Below are positions 34,892 through 44,081 of a stretch of DNA of 62,982 bases, one piece after another. Made by a program: the position numbers and the translations under genes. The notes under the pieces were generated by a model, which saw only the letters and a list, made by a program, of their open reading frames with translations, ran no database searches and was not told the origin of the DNA. Positions within the stretch are counted from its first letter, which is position 1. Every line of letters starts with the position of its first letter. Source of the DNA: Roseburia sp. 1XD42-34 (GTDB lineage: Bacteria; Bacillota; Bacilli; Bacillales; Amphibacillaceae); contig NZ_QWLJ01000024.1 of assembly GCF_009917385.1 (NCBI RefSeq), positions 1 to 62,982 on the forward strand. The letters run 5' to 3'.

Positions 34892-35740
34892 TCACTTCCC
34901 CACCTTCTCATTTGATAATTTTGTGGAATTTTTTCCCTTCACTTGCTTTAACGTTGCAACTATAAGAAAGCTAACAACTACTAATAAGACCCATGAACTT
35001 ACCTTACCTAAATGTACTAGACTCCATGCATCGGTTTGATTTGGATATTCCCAAGCGCCAAATAATGTGACAATATTTTCGGCTACCCATATAAAAAATC
35101 CAATGAGCATGAAAGAAAACACGAGTGGCATACGATAAATGGTTCCACCAACCTCATATTTAACCCATGATCGCCAAAAGACAACTATGACAAGTGCCGT
35201 TAACCACCAACGAACATCAATCCAATAATGATGAGTAAAAAAATTTACATAAATCGCAGTTGCTAGAGGTACAACCACCATAAAAGGCGGCCATTTAATT
35301 AATTTTATATGCAGTCTTCTCCATGCCTGACAAAGATAACTCGCCACACTTGCATACATGAATCCACTATACAAAGGAACGCCAAAAATTTTAAGATATC
35401 CTTCCTCCGGATAAGACCAGGACCCCATATGTACTTTAAAAATCTCCAGGGCAAGCCCGATTAGGTGAAAGACGGTGATAACCTTTAACTCATCGCGTGT
35501 CTCAAGCCCCAAACGCACCATGCCCCACTGCATCAAGAGACAGATAATAAGCAACCAGTCGTACCGAGGCAAGAAGGGAAGGGCTATTATTTGAGTAACA
35601 GCCAAAGAGGCAAAGATAACGACCGGAAACAAACATGATAGAGCCTGTTCCCAACCAAAACGAACAAGTTGTTTTATTGCTCTCATGATTTTTGTTAGCA
35701 AATTTTTTTCTTGATACTCATTTTGAACGTCTAAATTCAT
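34892..35740 (-). CDS. yoaT: DUF817 integral membrane protein, YoaT-like
   Basis: A 282-residue membrane protein with seven to eight helices, the DUF817 family. Typical stretches are YDWLLIICLLMQWGMVRLGLE, FKVHMGSWSYPEEG, FGVPLYSGFMYASVASYLCQ and LFGAWEYPNQTDAWSLVHLG, holding several conserved Trp and His residues in or near the membrane. Function unknown. It follows yozG and yoaS on the same strand, as in Bacillus subtilis. GGGGGG before the ATG at 35740. A 68-base gap separates it from yozG. Confidence 0.87.
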   Translation of the reverse strand: MNLDVQNEYQEKNLLTKIMRAIKQLVRFGWEQALSCLFPVVIFASLAVTQIIALPFLPRYDWLLIICLLMQWGMVRLGLETRDELKVITVFHLIGLALEIFKVHMGSWSYPEEGYLKIFGVPLYSGFMYASVASYLCQAWRRLHIKLIKWPPFMVVVPLATAIYVNFFTHHYWIDVRWWLTALVIVVFWRSWVKYEVGGTIYRMPLVFSFMLIGFFIWVAENIVTLFGAWEYPNQTDAWSLVHLGKVSSWVLLVVVSFLIVATLKQVKGKNSTKLSNEKVGK

Positions 35741-35808
35741 GTTTATCCCCCCTTTATGAATGTAGTCAGGAAAATAGCTCCTCCTTCTCTCTTTCCCACC
35801 CTACCTCA

Positions 35809-36030
35809 TTATTCTTCGGTTTCTTCATCACATTTGTATTCTAAAATATCTCCAGGCTGACATTCTAAAGCTTTACAAATCGCCTCTAAAGTCGAGAATC
35901 GAACTGCCTTTGCCTTGCCGTTTTTTAATATAGAAAGATTAGCCATCGTAATTCCAACTTTTTCCGAAAGTTCCGTTACACTCATTTTTCTTTTTGCCAG
36001 CATCACATCAATATTGACTATAATTGCCAT
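35809..36030 (-). CDS. yozG: Small Xre-family regulator, YozG-like
   Basis: A 73-residue Cro/C1-type helix-turn-helix protein. MSVTELSEKVGITMANLSILKNGKAKAVRFSTLE spans the DNA-binding helices, followed by AICKALECQPGDILEY, the usual end of this group, and an acidic tail. I use the ATG at 36030 (GAGGTG upstream). It is 11 bases after yoaS. Small regulators of this type paired with DUF2975 membrane proteins recur in Firmicutes, so it probably controls its own operon, perhaps through the palindromes at 36546-36613. Confidence 0.9.
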   Translation of the reverse strand: MAIIVNIDVMLAKRKMSVTELSEKVGITMANLSILKNGKAKAVRFSTLEAICKALECQPGDILEYKCDEETEE

Positions 36031-36040
36031 TGGATTCACC

Positions 36041-36523
36041 TCAGACCGTTAAATCATTTTCTGATTTTATATTAATTGCTTCCTGAAAAAGCCTTTGGAG
36101 AACAGCAGCAAAGACAGCGATAACTATTGAAGCAAACGGAACAACCATTCCAACTATAACAACACCTGGGGCATCGTCTATCTCCGCAAATAGATAGAAA
36201 AGCGGCAAGACGAGAACATGCAAACTGCTGATTGTAATCGCACAATATTTGATTTTCTTTAACGACCGTACAGATAATTCAGAGAACGCTTTATTCTCGT
36301 CAATAAATCGCAAAAGGTTGAAAGCCTGATATAAAGCAACATAAAAAGGAATAGCCGACGCATAAAAGATGATGAAAATAAGATATTTTATAAAAGCAAA
36401 ATCAGGCAACAACTCGACTCCAATATTTCCTAACTTAGGAACTAAAAATATACATAAGGCAAGAACTGGGATCCCTATACAAATAACAGCTATTTTTAAG
36501 AATACTGTCGTTACTTTTTTCAT
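36041..36523 (-). CDS. yoaS: DUF2975 membrane protein, YoaS-like
   Basis: A 160-residue protein with four helices (about 5-28, 45-68, 95-115, 122-148), the DUF2975 family. Key features are RSLKKIKYCAITIS before the third helix and LQRLFQEAINIKSENDLTV at the C-terminus, which is the family signature. ATG at 36523 with GAGGAGAGG upstream; the ORF extension to 36547 is not needed. Followed by its usual partner, a small Xre regulator. Role unknown. Confidence 0.9.
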   Translation of the reverse strand: MKKVTTVFLKIAVICIGIPVLALCIFLVPKLGNIGVELLPDFAFIKYLIFIIFYASAIPFYVALYQAFNLLRFIDENKAFSELSVRSLKKIKYCAITISSLHVLVLPLFYLFAEIDDAPGVVIVGMVVPFASIVIAVFAAVLQRLFQEAINIKSENDLTV

Positions 36524-36545
36524 ACAACACCTCTCCTCATTATTC

Positions 36546-36613
36546 ACAATATTGATTGTAGCATATTTTTATCGATTTGCAATAAATAATTATCAAATAT
36601 AAATAATTTATTG
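36546..36613. promoter_or_regulatory. Two inverted repeats before yoaS
   Basis: ACAAT-ATTG-ATTGT (36546-36559) and CAATAAAT/ATTTATTG arms (36580-36587, 36606-36613) lie just before the yoaS start. Both use a CAAT/ATTG element. They are candidates for YozG binding. Confidence 0.4.
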
Positions 36614-36744
36614 CCGCTATTCATTTCCAACTTAACCCTATACATGATTGTATCGTTATGGCAATATACCTAACTCTCTCTTGTTTTTCGCCTTTTTTTC
36701 TACTATCAAAAAACAAAAACGGGCACCCCGCGCCTTAGTTCATT

Positions 36745-36860
36745 CTTTATGAGAAAATACTGGGCTCATGCGCCGGACGTGGCTTATTTTATTCATTTCG
36801 TTATCCCAAAGCGACAAAATTTATACTTTCTTATCTTTGAACAAAAACAACAAAGGACAG
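36745..36860 (+). repeat. Structured repeat family A, copy 3 (degenerate)
   Basis: Keeps TGGGCTCATGCGCCGGACGTGGCT, a TTTCGTTATCCCAAAGCGAC block and TTATACTTTCTTATCTTTGAAC, as in the right ends of copies 2 and 4. The left closing arm is lost. Confidence 0.55.
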
Positions 36861-36907
36861 CTTGTTGCCCGAACCCTTTTCAAAATTACAATTCTTTAAT
36901 GCAGAGA

Positions 36908-36957
36908 TAAAAAACCTCCCATTTAAAGCAAGTTTGATCTGTCCACTTTAAAGGAGG
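36908..36957 (-). terminator. Terminator after the P450 gene
   Basis: CCTCC (36915-36919) plus TTTAAAG (36922-36928) pair with CTTTAAA (36946-36952) plus GGAGG (36953-36957). The A-run at 36909-36914 becomes a T-run on the minus strand. Confidence 0.65.
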
Positions 36958-37034
36958 CACGTTCATTTTATTAGAAGATATAAAAAGCTGACCTTTATGA
37001 TTTTGGCATAGATAAAGCAACTTTTTAAATGAAA

Positions 37035-38294
37035 CTATATTTTCCCGTTCACATTTTTAATTATTATTTTACTTCGAGGTATACTTGGCATGCTTACCAT
37101 GCTATAACTTAAATCTTGAGCCGGAATCTCATAATCCATGTGGTTCACAAGGAAGTCAACGCTAACTTTCATAACTTCAATTGTTATCCATTCACCTGCA
37201 CAACGATGTCCTAAAAAATAGTCACCGCCACCTTGGGGGATGAATCCAAAAGGACTCCCTTTCCAGTCAGAAAAACGCACAGGTTCAAACACATCAGGAT
37301 TATCCCAGGCTTTAGGATCATGGTTGGTACCATAAAGATCCAAAAGGGTTAACGTACCTTCTTCAAATCGATAGCCGTTCCAAGTAAAATCAGTCTTCAC
37401 CTTTGCAATGACAAATGGAAAAAACGGATAAAAGCGCCGTACTTCCTGGATAAACATTTCCGCATATTTTTCATCACTAGTCTGGAGCTTCATTTTTTCT
37501 TTTGGGTAATTATTTACTGCTACAATAATGAAATTAATATATATAGCGATCGCCACCACCGGACGTAGTATATTGATGACTTCCACTGCAGCAATTTCAG
37601 TATCAAGAAATTCTCCATTCAGTTCACGATGCCAGGAAAATTGATGCAATGCTGTATTTTCGGAAGGATTTAATGTCCCTTGGCGAACCTTCACAATTAG
37701 ACCTTGCGCCCATCTTTCAACATTATTCCTTGCATTCCTCCCAAGCCAATGATTAGGACCAACTGTCCCAGCTGACTCAATCATTGCTCCTAAATTACTT
37801 GTCAACGATTTCATTTCACTTTCTTGAACTGGAACACCCGCCCACTCGCAAGCTGTTCGACACAATATTTCCTTGGTTTCCTCATAAAATATTACCTTGT
37901 CCATTCCCTGCCACTTATTGATTGCTATTTCCCAATGTTTTTTCAAAATGTCAGTAAGGCTTTTAATTTCTTCCGTGGACATGATAGACATAAACATTTT
38001 TTTGCGATGTTTGTGAGCCCATCCATCTAGTGCCTGTACACCATTCTTACCAAACAATGTTTGTATTGACCGATTTGGTGCTGCATCTTTCCTTTTGAAT
38101 CTCTCCGAATCATAAAAAATTTCTGCAGCTTCTTTTCCACTTATACAGATTACTTTCTTTCCGAGTAATCGAGTTACAAAAATATTAGAATTGAAACTGC
38201 GACACCTATTCAAAATGTACATGTAGCCTTCTCTCATTAAACTTAAACTTTGGTCTATTCCCTTTTCTTGAGGCATTTTTCCTGTATTTGACAT
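37035..38294 (-). CDS. cypC: Cytochrome P450 fatty-acid peroxygenase, CYP152 (CypC/YbdT-like)
   Basis: A 419-residue soluble P450 of the CYP152 class, which uses hydrogen peroxide rather than a redox partner to hydroxylate fatty acids. Diagnostic points: R244-P245 in [10 protein letters not shown], which replaces the usual acid-alcohol pair and binds the fatty-acid carboxylate; the E-x-x-R motif EVRR (284-287); and the heme loop [19 protein letters not shown] with ligand C365. Length fits the family (about 417). ATG at 38294 with GGAG upstream. It is monocistronic, with a terminator at 36908-36957. Whether it alpha-hydroxylates, beta-hydroxylates or decarboxylates cannot be read from these motifs alone. 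Confidence 0.93.
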   Translation of the reverse strand: MSNTGKMPQEKGIDQSLSLMREGYMYILNRCRSFNSNIFVTRLLGKKVICISGKEAAEIFYDSERFKRKDAAPNRSIQTLFGKNGVQALDGWAHKHRKKMFMSIMSTEEIKSLTDILKKHWEIAINKWQGMDKVIFYEETKEILCRTACEWAGVPVQESEMKSLTSNLGAMIESAGTVGPNHWLGRNARNNVERWAQGLIVKVRQGTLNPSENTALHQFSWHRELNGEFLDTEIAAVEVINILRPVVAIAIYINFIIVAVNNYPKEKMKLQTSDEKYAEMFIQEVRRFYPFFPFVIAKVKTDFTWNGYRFEEGTLTLLDLYGTNHDPKAWDNPDVFEPVRFSDWKGSPFGFIPQGGGDYFLGHRCAGEWITIEVMKVSVDFLVNHMDYEIPAQDLSYSMVSMPSIPRSKIIIKNVNGKI

Positions 38295-38720
38295 AAGATC
38301 AACTCCGTTTTATTATGAGTTCTTATTATGGATCAATCGGTCTTTTTTTACAACATCTGAGAGCTATAAATATAGAATGGTTTAAGTTATGCTTTTTCTT
38401 TTGAAAAAAGCGTAACAATTGTGGTTCTTACTAAAAAGCTAGCATCCTACTAGAAATGCAATTAACCAAAACCACTTTGTTGGAAGATACATTTGTAATA
38501 AATATCACTAGCATTATATAACAAAAACCGAATATTCCGTTAACTACTCCCTGTAATCTTGAGCCAAAAAAGTCAAAGCTTGAAGAAAGATGGCACTGCC
38601 CATTTGGTGAAAATATACAATTATGCAAAAACCAACGGCTACAGGTGATTTACGGTCTGTATATTTCTTCAAACTTCCTTTCAGACATAGGGTAGTTTCC
38701 AGATCGCTCATTTTAACAAC
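38295..38720. other. Intergenic stretch, nothing recognised
   Basis: No supported gene; the promoter of the P450 gene lies at its left end. Short minus-strand frames here have no ribosome sites. Confidence 0.4.
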
Positions 38721-38721
38721 G

Positions 38722-38975
38722 AGTAATTTGAAGTAGAGATACTTTGCTTCTCCTCTCCAGTTATCTCGGATATTGCCGACCATACTAAAAAAGAGGTTCC
38801 TACTTATTTCAATGAACTTGAAAGTTCAATTGACAGTAAAGATCCTCAAAAATTAGTTGACAATATGGTTAAGGGCGATGAACTGGTTGCTTATGCCGAG
38901 GAAAACGAATCATCGGAGATAGCTGTTTCAGCTGTCCAGAGATCAGTTCCCCTCACCATCTTTTCTTTAAAATAA
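38722..38975 (+). pseudogene. C-terminal fragment of an unknown gene
   Basis: An open frame without any start codon or ribosome site reads VISDIADHTKKEVPTYFNEL followed by an acidic, Ser- and Glu-rich stretch (ESSIDSKDPQKLVDNMVKGD, then ELVAYAEENESSEIAVSAV). Its composition is typical of a real exported or lipoprotein domain. It begins after an in-frame stop near 38718. The family is not recognised. Confidence 0.4.
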
Positions 38976-39205
38976 TCATATGGATTAACTGCTTTCCACC
39001 TTCATAAATCGGTTGATCATAATGACAAATAAAAAAATCATCAATTTGGTGTGAAATCGTAAAGCCACAAGCCTGATAAAAAGGGATGGGGAATGGGCTG
39101 TCCCCTGTTCCAACGAGCATGGTATGCCTTTTATTTTTGTAATGCACACAAACAAATTGAACCAATCCTTTTCCATATCCTTTACGCTGTTCGAATGTAG
39201 ATGAT
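38953..39205 (-). pseudogene. C-terminal fragment of a GNAT acetyltransferase
   Basis: The frame running into 38953 encodes EQRKGYGKGLVQFVCVHY, a GNAT acetyl-CoA loop (R-K-G-Y-G-K-G), then FYQACGFTISHQI and a tail ending MIILKKRW. The N-terminal half is absent: upstream the sequence changes into DUF2306-like debris at about 39205. Confidence 0.65.
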
Positions 39206-39560
39206 CATATTGACAAAAGCAAGAAAGAAGCTTCTCGTCATCCATAAACGATGCTTTATCACATTATTACCTCTATAATATGGATATAGCCAAGGATTGT
39301 CGTGCCTAGCCATAGTGTATTTAAAACGAGGAATGCGAAAGTGCTTAACCATCCCCCCGTCGCAAAAAAACAGCGTAAACACCGGGAATAAAGTTTAACA
39401 AAATAGAAAGAACATAAACTCGGCCATTCCAACGATGAAAATGGATCGATTTTATTCGTAACTTCTTGATCACACCCAAAGGCCCAGTGATAAGGGAGAT
39501 AATCGTAAAAATAATTTGTAACCTAATCATAAGTACCCATAATAATTCGTTTGTTAGCAC
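39190..39560 (-). pseudogene. DUF2306-type membrane protein, broken
   Basis: From 39560 the frame gives IIFTIISLITGPLGVIKKLR and IHFHRWNGRVYVLSILLNFI, the conserved DUF2306 core. After a shift near 39350 come WLSTFAFLVLNTLWLGTTIL, and after another near 39260 HRLWMTRSFFLAFVNMIIYI, the usual HRxWM-RS motif. At least two frameshifts, no start region, and it runs directly into the GNAT fragment, suggesting a deletion joined two dead genes. Confidence 0.65.
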
Positions 39561-39610
39561 TCCATCTCGGGCGTACTGAACTAAGACGGTTCCTCTCTTA
39601 TTTTGTTAGC

Positions 39611-39800
39611 CTTTATTTTATTGTCTGTCCATCTATTAGTTTCACCGGCTTGAACTTCTTCGGATGCCCTTGGCCGGCCGGGATTACTTTTTTTGTGCCT
39701 TCTTCTTGTAAAAGTCCTTGGCGATCGTTCCCATGCTCACACAACTCATACGCGATGATTGCTAGCCATCTCTGGTTTGAGATCCCCTCCGGCTTATAGG
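39611..39800 (-). pseudogene. Unrecognised coding-like fragment
   Basis: The minus strand from about 39800 reads GISNQRWLAIIAYELCEHGN then DRQGLLQEEGTKKVIPAGQG and ends LIDGQTIK at a TAA. There is no start codon. It lies between gene debris and the hairpin at 39865 and may be part of a lost mobile element; I cannot assign a family. Confidence 0.3.
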
Positions 39801-39864
39801 ATGACGGAAATTTTCCAAATGTAATAAGCGTAAATAGTTTTCAATGAACAACCATTTTTACCAT

Positions 39865-39924
39865 CTCCTAAAGTTGAAGTTGGTGGGTAACCACGCTTTT
39901 TGCGTCTTACTTCTTCTTTAGGAG
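39865..39924. repeat. 60-base compound hairpin of mobile-element type
   Basis: Outer arms CTCCTAAAG (39865-39873) and CTTTAGGAG (39916-39924), continued by GAAGT and ACTTC; inside are two small hairpins, GGTGGGTAACC and ACGC-TTTTT-GCGT. Such forked hairpins are typical of IS200/IS605-type element ends, but no transposase is near. The identification with that group is inference. Confidence 0.5.
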
Positions 39925-39980
39925 ACTTTTTTATGTTAATCTGTAATTTTTTTCCATATATAGCAGTCGTAAACAGCCTA

Positions 39981-40739
39981 TTAGATTCCAATCTCCCGCA
40001 TTTTTGCCATGACTTTTTTCGTCCTGTCCTCCATATCGGTTCCGCTGGATTTCGCCAGTCGCATTTCGTTCACGATTTTACCGTCGCGCATAAACATAAT
40101 ACGATCTGTCCTAGCCGCAACCTTTGCGTCATGAGTTACAAGAATAATCGCTGTGCCTTCGGAGTTTATTTCAGAAATGATATCCATCATTTCCTGTGCA
40201 GTTTTTGAGTTAAGCGCGCCAGTCGGTTCATCACCGAAAATCATTTCAGGATTGCTAATCAGTGCGCGGCATATCCCCGCACGCTGAAGCTGTCCTCCCG
40301 AAACCTGTGTAATATCACGGTTTTCCAGCCCGGCAATACCAACCTTTTTCATAAGGGCTCTTGCTTTTTTAGTAATCTTCTCAGCGCTTTTTCTATTATC
40401 CCGCATTGCAGGAAGAATGATGTTATCGAGAATGTTCAAGTTTTTAAGCAAAGTCGGCTGCTGAAAAACAAAACCCATTTTAGTTCTGCGTATATCGGCA
40501 AGCTCCTTTTCACTAAGTGATGATAAATCCTTGCCATCAAAAGTAACCTTTCCACCGTTAATGTCGTCCATTCCACTCAGTGCATACAACAATGTCGATT
40601 TCCCTGAGCCCGAAGGTCCCATAACCGAAACAAATTCTCCCTCGTTTATTTCAATGGACACGCCATCGAGAACATTTTGTTTTTCATGCCCTACCTGGAA
40701 ATATTTTACTATATTTTCACCGATCATAATCTTCTTCAT
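39981..40739 (-). CDS. ABC transporter ATP-binding protein of a TetR-linked exporter
   Basis: A 252-residue ATPase of the MacB/LolD class. Walker [11 protein letters not shown] (about 40-49), Q-loop FVFQQPTLL, signature VSGGQLQR (about 143-150), Walker B IFGDEPTGALN (about 166-176) and VTHDAKV are complete; the final GALN in place of GALD is a mild deviation. The ATG at 40739 overlaps the permease stop by 4 bases (ATGA), with AAAGGGG upstream, so the ORF extension to 40841 is not used. It works with the permease encoded just before it. Base composition is richer in G and C than the flanks. Confidence 0.9.
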   Translation of the reverse strand: MKKIMIGENIVKYFQVGHEKQNVLDGVSIEINEGEFVSVMGPSGSGKSTLLYALSGMDDINGGKVTFDGKDLSSLSEKELADIRRTKMGFVFQQPTLLKNLNILDNIILPAMRDNRKSAEKITKKARALMKKVGIAGLENRDITQVSGGQLQRAGICRALISNPEMIFGDEPTGALNSKTAQEMMDIISEINSEGTAIILVTHDAKVAARTDRIMFMRDGKIVNEMRLAKSSGTDMEDRTKKVMAKMREIGI

Positions 40740-43060
40740 AATGACCCCTTTATATTTTCCGATATTTTTATTTGTCCCGAGCTCGCTGTGCCGATCAAGG
40801 TTGCGATAAGTACTGTGCATATCATCAGCAATGGACTCCATACATATGCAGAAAGCGGATTGGTAACAAACTGAAACGACAATGCGCCAAACGATGAAAT
40901 AACCGCGCTTGCAAGTACTTCACCAAGAGTATTTGCCAGGAACACACCCAGAACAACTCCTATCATTAGAACGAACACTGAGCGCGAAACATACTGCGCC
41001 GAAATATCCCTGTTTGTAAAACCGAGCGCTTTTAATATGGCAATGGAATATCTATCTTTTGTAACGAGCATTCTCATAAACAACACTGTAACTAGTGCCG
41101 TAATCATGATTGCAACGGCAAGTGCAACATGCATGGCCTTTTTGACGGAACTTATTGTCGATCCAAATGTTTGTGTAACAAATTCATCAATGTCAGAAAC
41201 TTTTGCGAAAATAAATTTATTATCATATTCTGAAACCTTATCATCAACAAGAGAGGAGTCCGACAGTTTAGCACACACAACGCTCCATATAATATCCGCC
41301 GAATGATCGGTAAATACAGCCTTTGCGGTTTTGCCGCCGTTGGTGATGTCGGAATAAATTCCGCTTACCGTAAGCTCTTTTTCTTTGCCGCCAATCACTA
41401 ACGTAATGACATCGCCCACCTTTTTGCCCATCTCGTCGGCGTTTAATGCTGACAGCGCAATTTCGTTTTCTCCGGCGGGAGCTCTGCCTTTGGAATATTC
41501 GATAGGAAAGATGGAATGGTCGCCGATTTCAATTTTAATATTTTCCTCCGTTCCATCTTCCATTTTTGCTTTGAAAAGCTTTGTGGTCATGACGGTATAG
41601 CGTTCAATAACGCTGTCGCTGTCCACCGTTTTTACAATTTCATCGGCTTTTTCAGAAATATTGTCGGTCTTTTGTAGATCAATGCGCAAATCGTAGTTTC
41701 CAACTCCCATATATTCAATGAAGCTATTGGATGAAATCGTATTGTACAAGTTCTGCGGAACAATGATAATAAAAGTCGAAATCGCTAGCACTGCAAGCAT
41801 TGTGGCGTAAAGTCTTTTCCTTGCGAGCGCATCTTTGATACCAAGAAAAACATTTGTATGAAACATCCTGTTCGCGCTTAGATAAAAACGTTTTGCACCT
41901 GCTGTTTTTTCCTGTGAGGTACCAAAGCGTATCGCTTCGGCTGCAGATATTTTCCGAAAACGTCTCAGTACTCCGCTTACATAGGCAATAATCGCAAGAA
42001 ATACGAGCAATATCCCGATGATGGCGAAAAGCAAGGCATATGAGGAGTTTTCACTTTCTCCCATATAAAGCCGTATATTTTCAAGAAGCATACCTTTGAA
42101 TACAAACGAAAGGGCATAGCCGAGAATACTGCCTGCCGCCGCAATCGCTGTATACTTCGCTAAATACATCTTCTTAATGTCGGAAACACGCAACCCGATT
42201 GCCTTCATAACGCCAATTTCCCGGTAATCCTCTTCGATTTTCGCAAGGAGTGTAAATCGTACGCACATCAATGCGATGGCAATAACAAGTGCGCTCACAA
42301 GAAGGACAATCGCAATCATCATCCCGTCTGAAAGTGCGTTCATCATTTTGAAAAGCTTATATGTCACCGTTGGTCCGTTCGCTTCTAGTCCCGCGGACGT
42401 ATAAGCAGTTTCAAATGCGCTTAGAGATGACAAATCCTTTAATCGAAACTCAATCAGATACTCCATACTTCCAAGGCTTTTGATTTCCTCGTAATCGTTT
42501 TTGCTTACAAGAAATCGCTTGGAGGAGGAGAGTGAGGAATTCATCTGCGAATCACGGAGAAATCCCGCTACGATGAAATTTTTTCCAGAAACCTCCACTT
42601 TGTCACCAACTTTTGCCGTGCCATCCTTCATATAAACTACTGGAACATAAATCTCCCCATCGGAAACCTTGATCACATTTCCGTCTAGATCAAGGAGATA
42701 ATCAAATTTTTCATTCTGTGTGCTGAAGCCGTTGTCCTGAACACTCTCCGCCAGCGAGGTTCCGTCAATGACAATTTCCGCACCGTCCATATTGAGAAAT
42801 TCAACTACCTGAAATCCCTCAACGTTGCTGTTTTGCTCCGCGAAATCCGCAAGTCTGACAGTATCAATAGCACCTGAATGCATCTGCATGAAATGCGGTG
42901 TTTTCGCCTGCTTCATGAGTGTATCTATCGCACCCGAAAGATTGACGACAAGGATCGCCGAAAGAGAAACAAGCATCGCCGCGGCAACGACAAATATCAT
43001 CGTTGTCAGCGTAATGAGCTTGCTCTTTGAAATGTCATTACGGATTATTCTGAAATACAT
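40736..43060 (-). CDS. ABC transporter permease, FtsX-like, two-domain (774 aa)
   Basis: A 774-residue permease with the duplicated FtsX layout: a helix at the N-terminus (about 18-40), extracellular domain (about 41-245), three helices with DYREIGVMKAIGLRVSDIKK (about 282-301), a fourth near 350, then a second copy with helix near 420, extracellular domain, and three helices with RYSIAILKALGFTNRDIS. It is the membrane part of the exporter whose ATPase starts in its stop codon. The gene is markedly GC-richer than its neighbours (frequent GCC, GCG and CCG codons), suggesting transfer, most likely from a clostridial-type donor, where TetR-ATPase-permease trios are common. Confidence 0.9.
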   Translation of the reverse strand: MYFRIIRNDISKSKLITLTTMIFVVAAAMLVSLSAILVVNLSGAIDTLMKQAKTPHFMQMHSGAIDTVRLADFAEQNSNVEGFQVVEFLNMDGAEIVIDGTSLAESVQDNGFSTQNEKFDYLLDLDGNVIKVSDGEIYVPVVYMKDGTAKVGDKVEVSGKNFIVAGFLRDSQMNSSLSSSKRFLVSKNDYEEIKSLGSMEYLIEFRLKDLSSLSAFETAYTSAGLEANGPTVTYKLFKMMNALSDGMMIAIVLLVSALVIAIALMCVRFTLLAKIEEDYREIGVMKAIGLRVSDIKKMYLAKYTAIAAAGSILGYALSFVFKGMLLENIRLYMGESENSSYALLFAIIGILLVFLAIIAYVSGVLRRFRKISAAEAIRFGTSQEKTAGAKRFYLSANRMFHTNVFLGIKDALARKRLYATMLAVLAISTFIIIVPQNLYNTISSNSFIEYMGVGNYDLRIDLQKTDNISEKADEIVKTVDSDSVIERYTVMTTKLFKAKMEDGTEENIKIEIGDHSIFPIEYSKGRAPAGENEIALSALNADEMGKKVGDVITLVIGGKEKELTVSGIYSDITNGGKTAKAVFTDHSADIIWSVVCAKLSDSSLVDDKVSEYDNKFIFAKVSDIDEFVTQTFGSTISSVKKAMHVALAVAIMITALVTVLFMRMLVTKDRYSIAILKALGFTNRDISAQYVSRSVFVLMIGVVLGVFLANTLGEVLASAVISSFGALSFQFVTNPLSAYVWSPLLMICTVLIATLIGTASSGQIKISENIKGSL

Positions 43061-43424
43061 AGGTCACCCCTGTTTATATTTTTTTCGATTCTTGAGTATA
43101 CAAATGTTGATTGCAAGCGATGTTCAAAAAGCTCTGCCATGATGGGATAACTCAACTATTTTTCTGAAGGGAAACCTATACAATCTTGCTAGTAAACCAA
43201 TCTGCCATAGCCAGACTTATCCGAAAAGATACAAAGCAAATTAGATCATGCTCTTACAAAAAGACTGCCGCCTACCATATTATAAGCATGCGGTTATAGC
43301 GACTCCTGACACGGATGGCCTGCCAGCCCCCCATAAAAGCCTGAACGGGGGAAACCCACTTTCTAAAACTGAAATAGCAAACCTGATCAAAGAAGAACAA
43401 ATCTTTGAATACTCATTCTCCATT
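43061..43424. other. Intergenic stretch between tetR-type gene and permease
   Basis: No supported gene. CCCCC and GGGGG arms near 43329-43352 could form a hairpin, but without a T-run. The permease start has its ribosome site AGGGGTG at 43065-43071. Confidence 0.45.
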
Positions 43425-44045
43425 TCAATTGTCAAACATTTTCATCATGTGTATAAGACTTCCGCTTTCAACTTCAAGCATCCTTTCTACGTTGAAAATG
43501 AGCGCCTTTATACGTGAAACTCGCTCTTCATCCGTCATATTCACCATATCATCATCAAAAACGGTATTCGTATATGCAACAACCATCTCCATACATTCAT
43601 ACGGATACGGTGTACTGAACAGGCCTTGCTCAATGCCCTCCCGAATAATTTCCGTCAGTATTGGTGTAACACCATTGATGATCACTTTTTGTATTTTCTG
43701 ATGCATAAGCGCATTCTGAGGCCTGTGAATGTGCTCCATTATTTCTTGGCTGCTAGCTCCACTTATATTCAGTGACATGACAACACGGATAATACGTTCA
43801 ATGACAGGTGTGCTCTTATCGGCGGCTACTTGCTGCGCCGACCCTAAAAGACGGTTACTATACCGCTCAATCAGTGCATCCATAATATCCTCCTTCGATT
43901 TGAAGTGATGATATAATGTTCCACGCGCAATACCGACCTTTTCAAGAATATCGTTTGTACTTGTGCCATCATAGCCCTTCTGGCCAAAAAGCTCATCTGC
44001 CGCATCCAGAATTTCATTTTTGCGTTCCACTGCCTCTTTTCTCAT
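43425..44045 (-). CDS. TetR-family regulator of the ABC exporter
   Basis: A 206-residue TetR-type repressor. The DNA-binding domain (about 8-55) reads ILDAADELFGQKGYDGTSTN and VGIARGTLYHHFKSKEDIMD, a textbook match; the helical ligand-binding part follows. ATG at 44045 with AGGAGG. The dyad at 44055-44081, overlapping the ribosome-site region of its own gene, is the obvious operator, giving autorepression and control of the permease and ATPase genes downstream. Confidence 0.92.
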   Translation of the reverse strand: MRKEAVERKNEILDAADELFGQKGYDGTSTNDILEKVGIARGTLYHHFKSKEDIMDALIERYSNRLLGSAQQVAADKSTPVIERIIRVVMSLNISGASSQEIMEHIHRPQNALMHQKIQKVIINGVTPILTEIIREGIEQGLFSTPYPYECMEMVVAYTNTVFDDDMVNMTDEERVSRIKALIFNVERMLEVESGSLIHMMKMFDN

Positions 44046-44054
44046 TTCATCCTC

Positions 44055-44081
44055 CTTATAGACCGACTGCCTGTCTATAAG
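44055..44081. promoter_or_regulatory. Inverted repeat, probable TetR-type operator
   Basis: Perfect arms CTTATAGAC (44055-44063) and GTCTATAAG (44073-44081) around 9 bases that contain GACTGCCTG. It sits 10 bases before the start codon of the TetR-type gene. The TAGAC-GTCTA form is common for regulators of this family. Confidence 0.75.
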
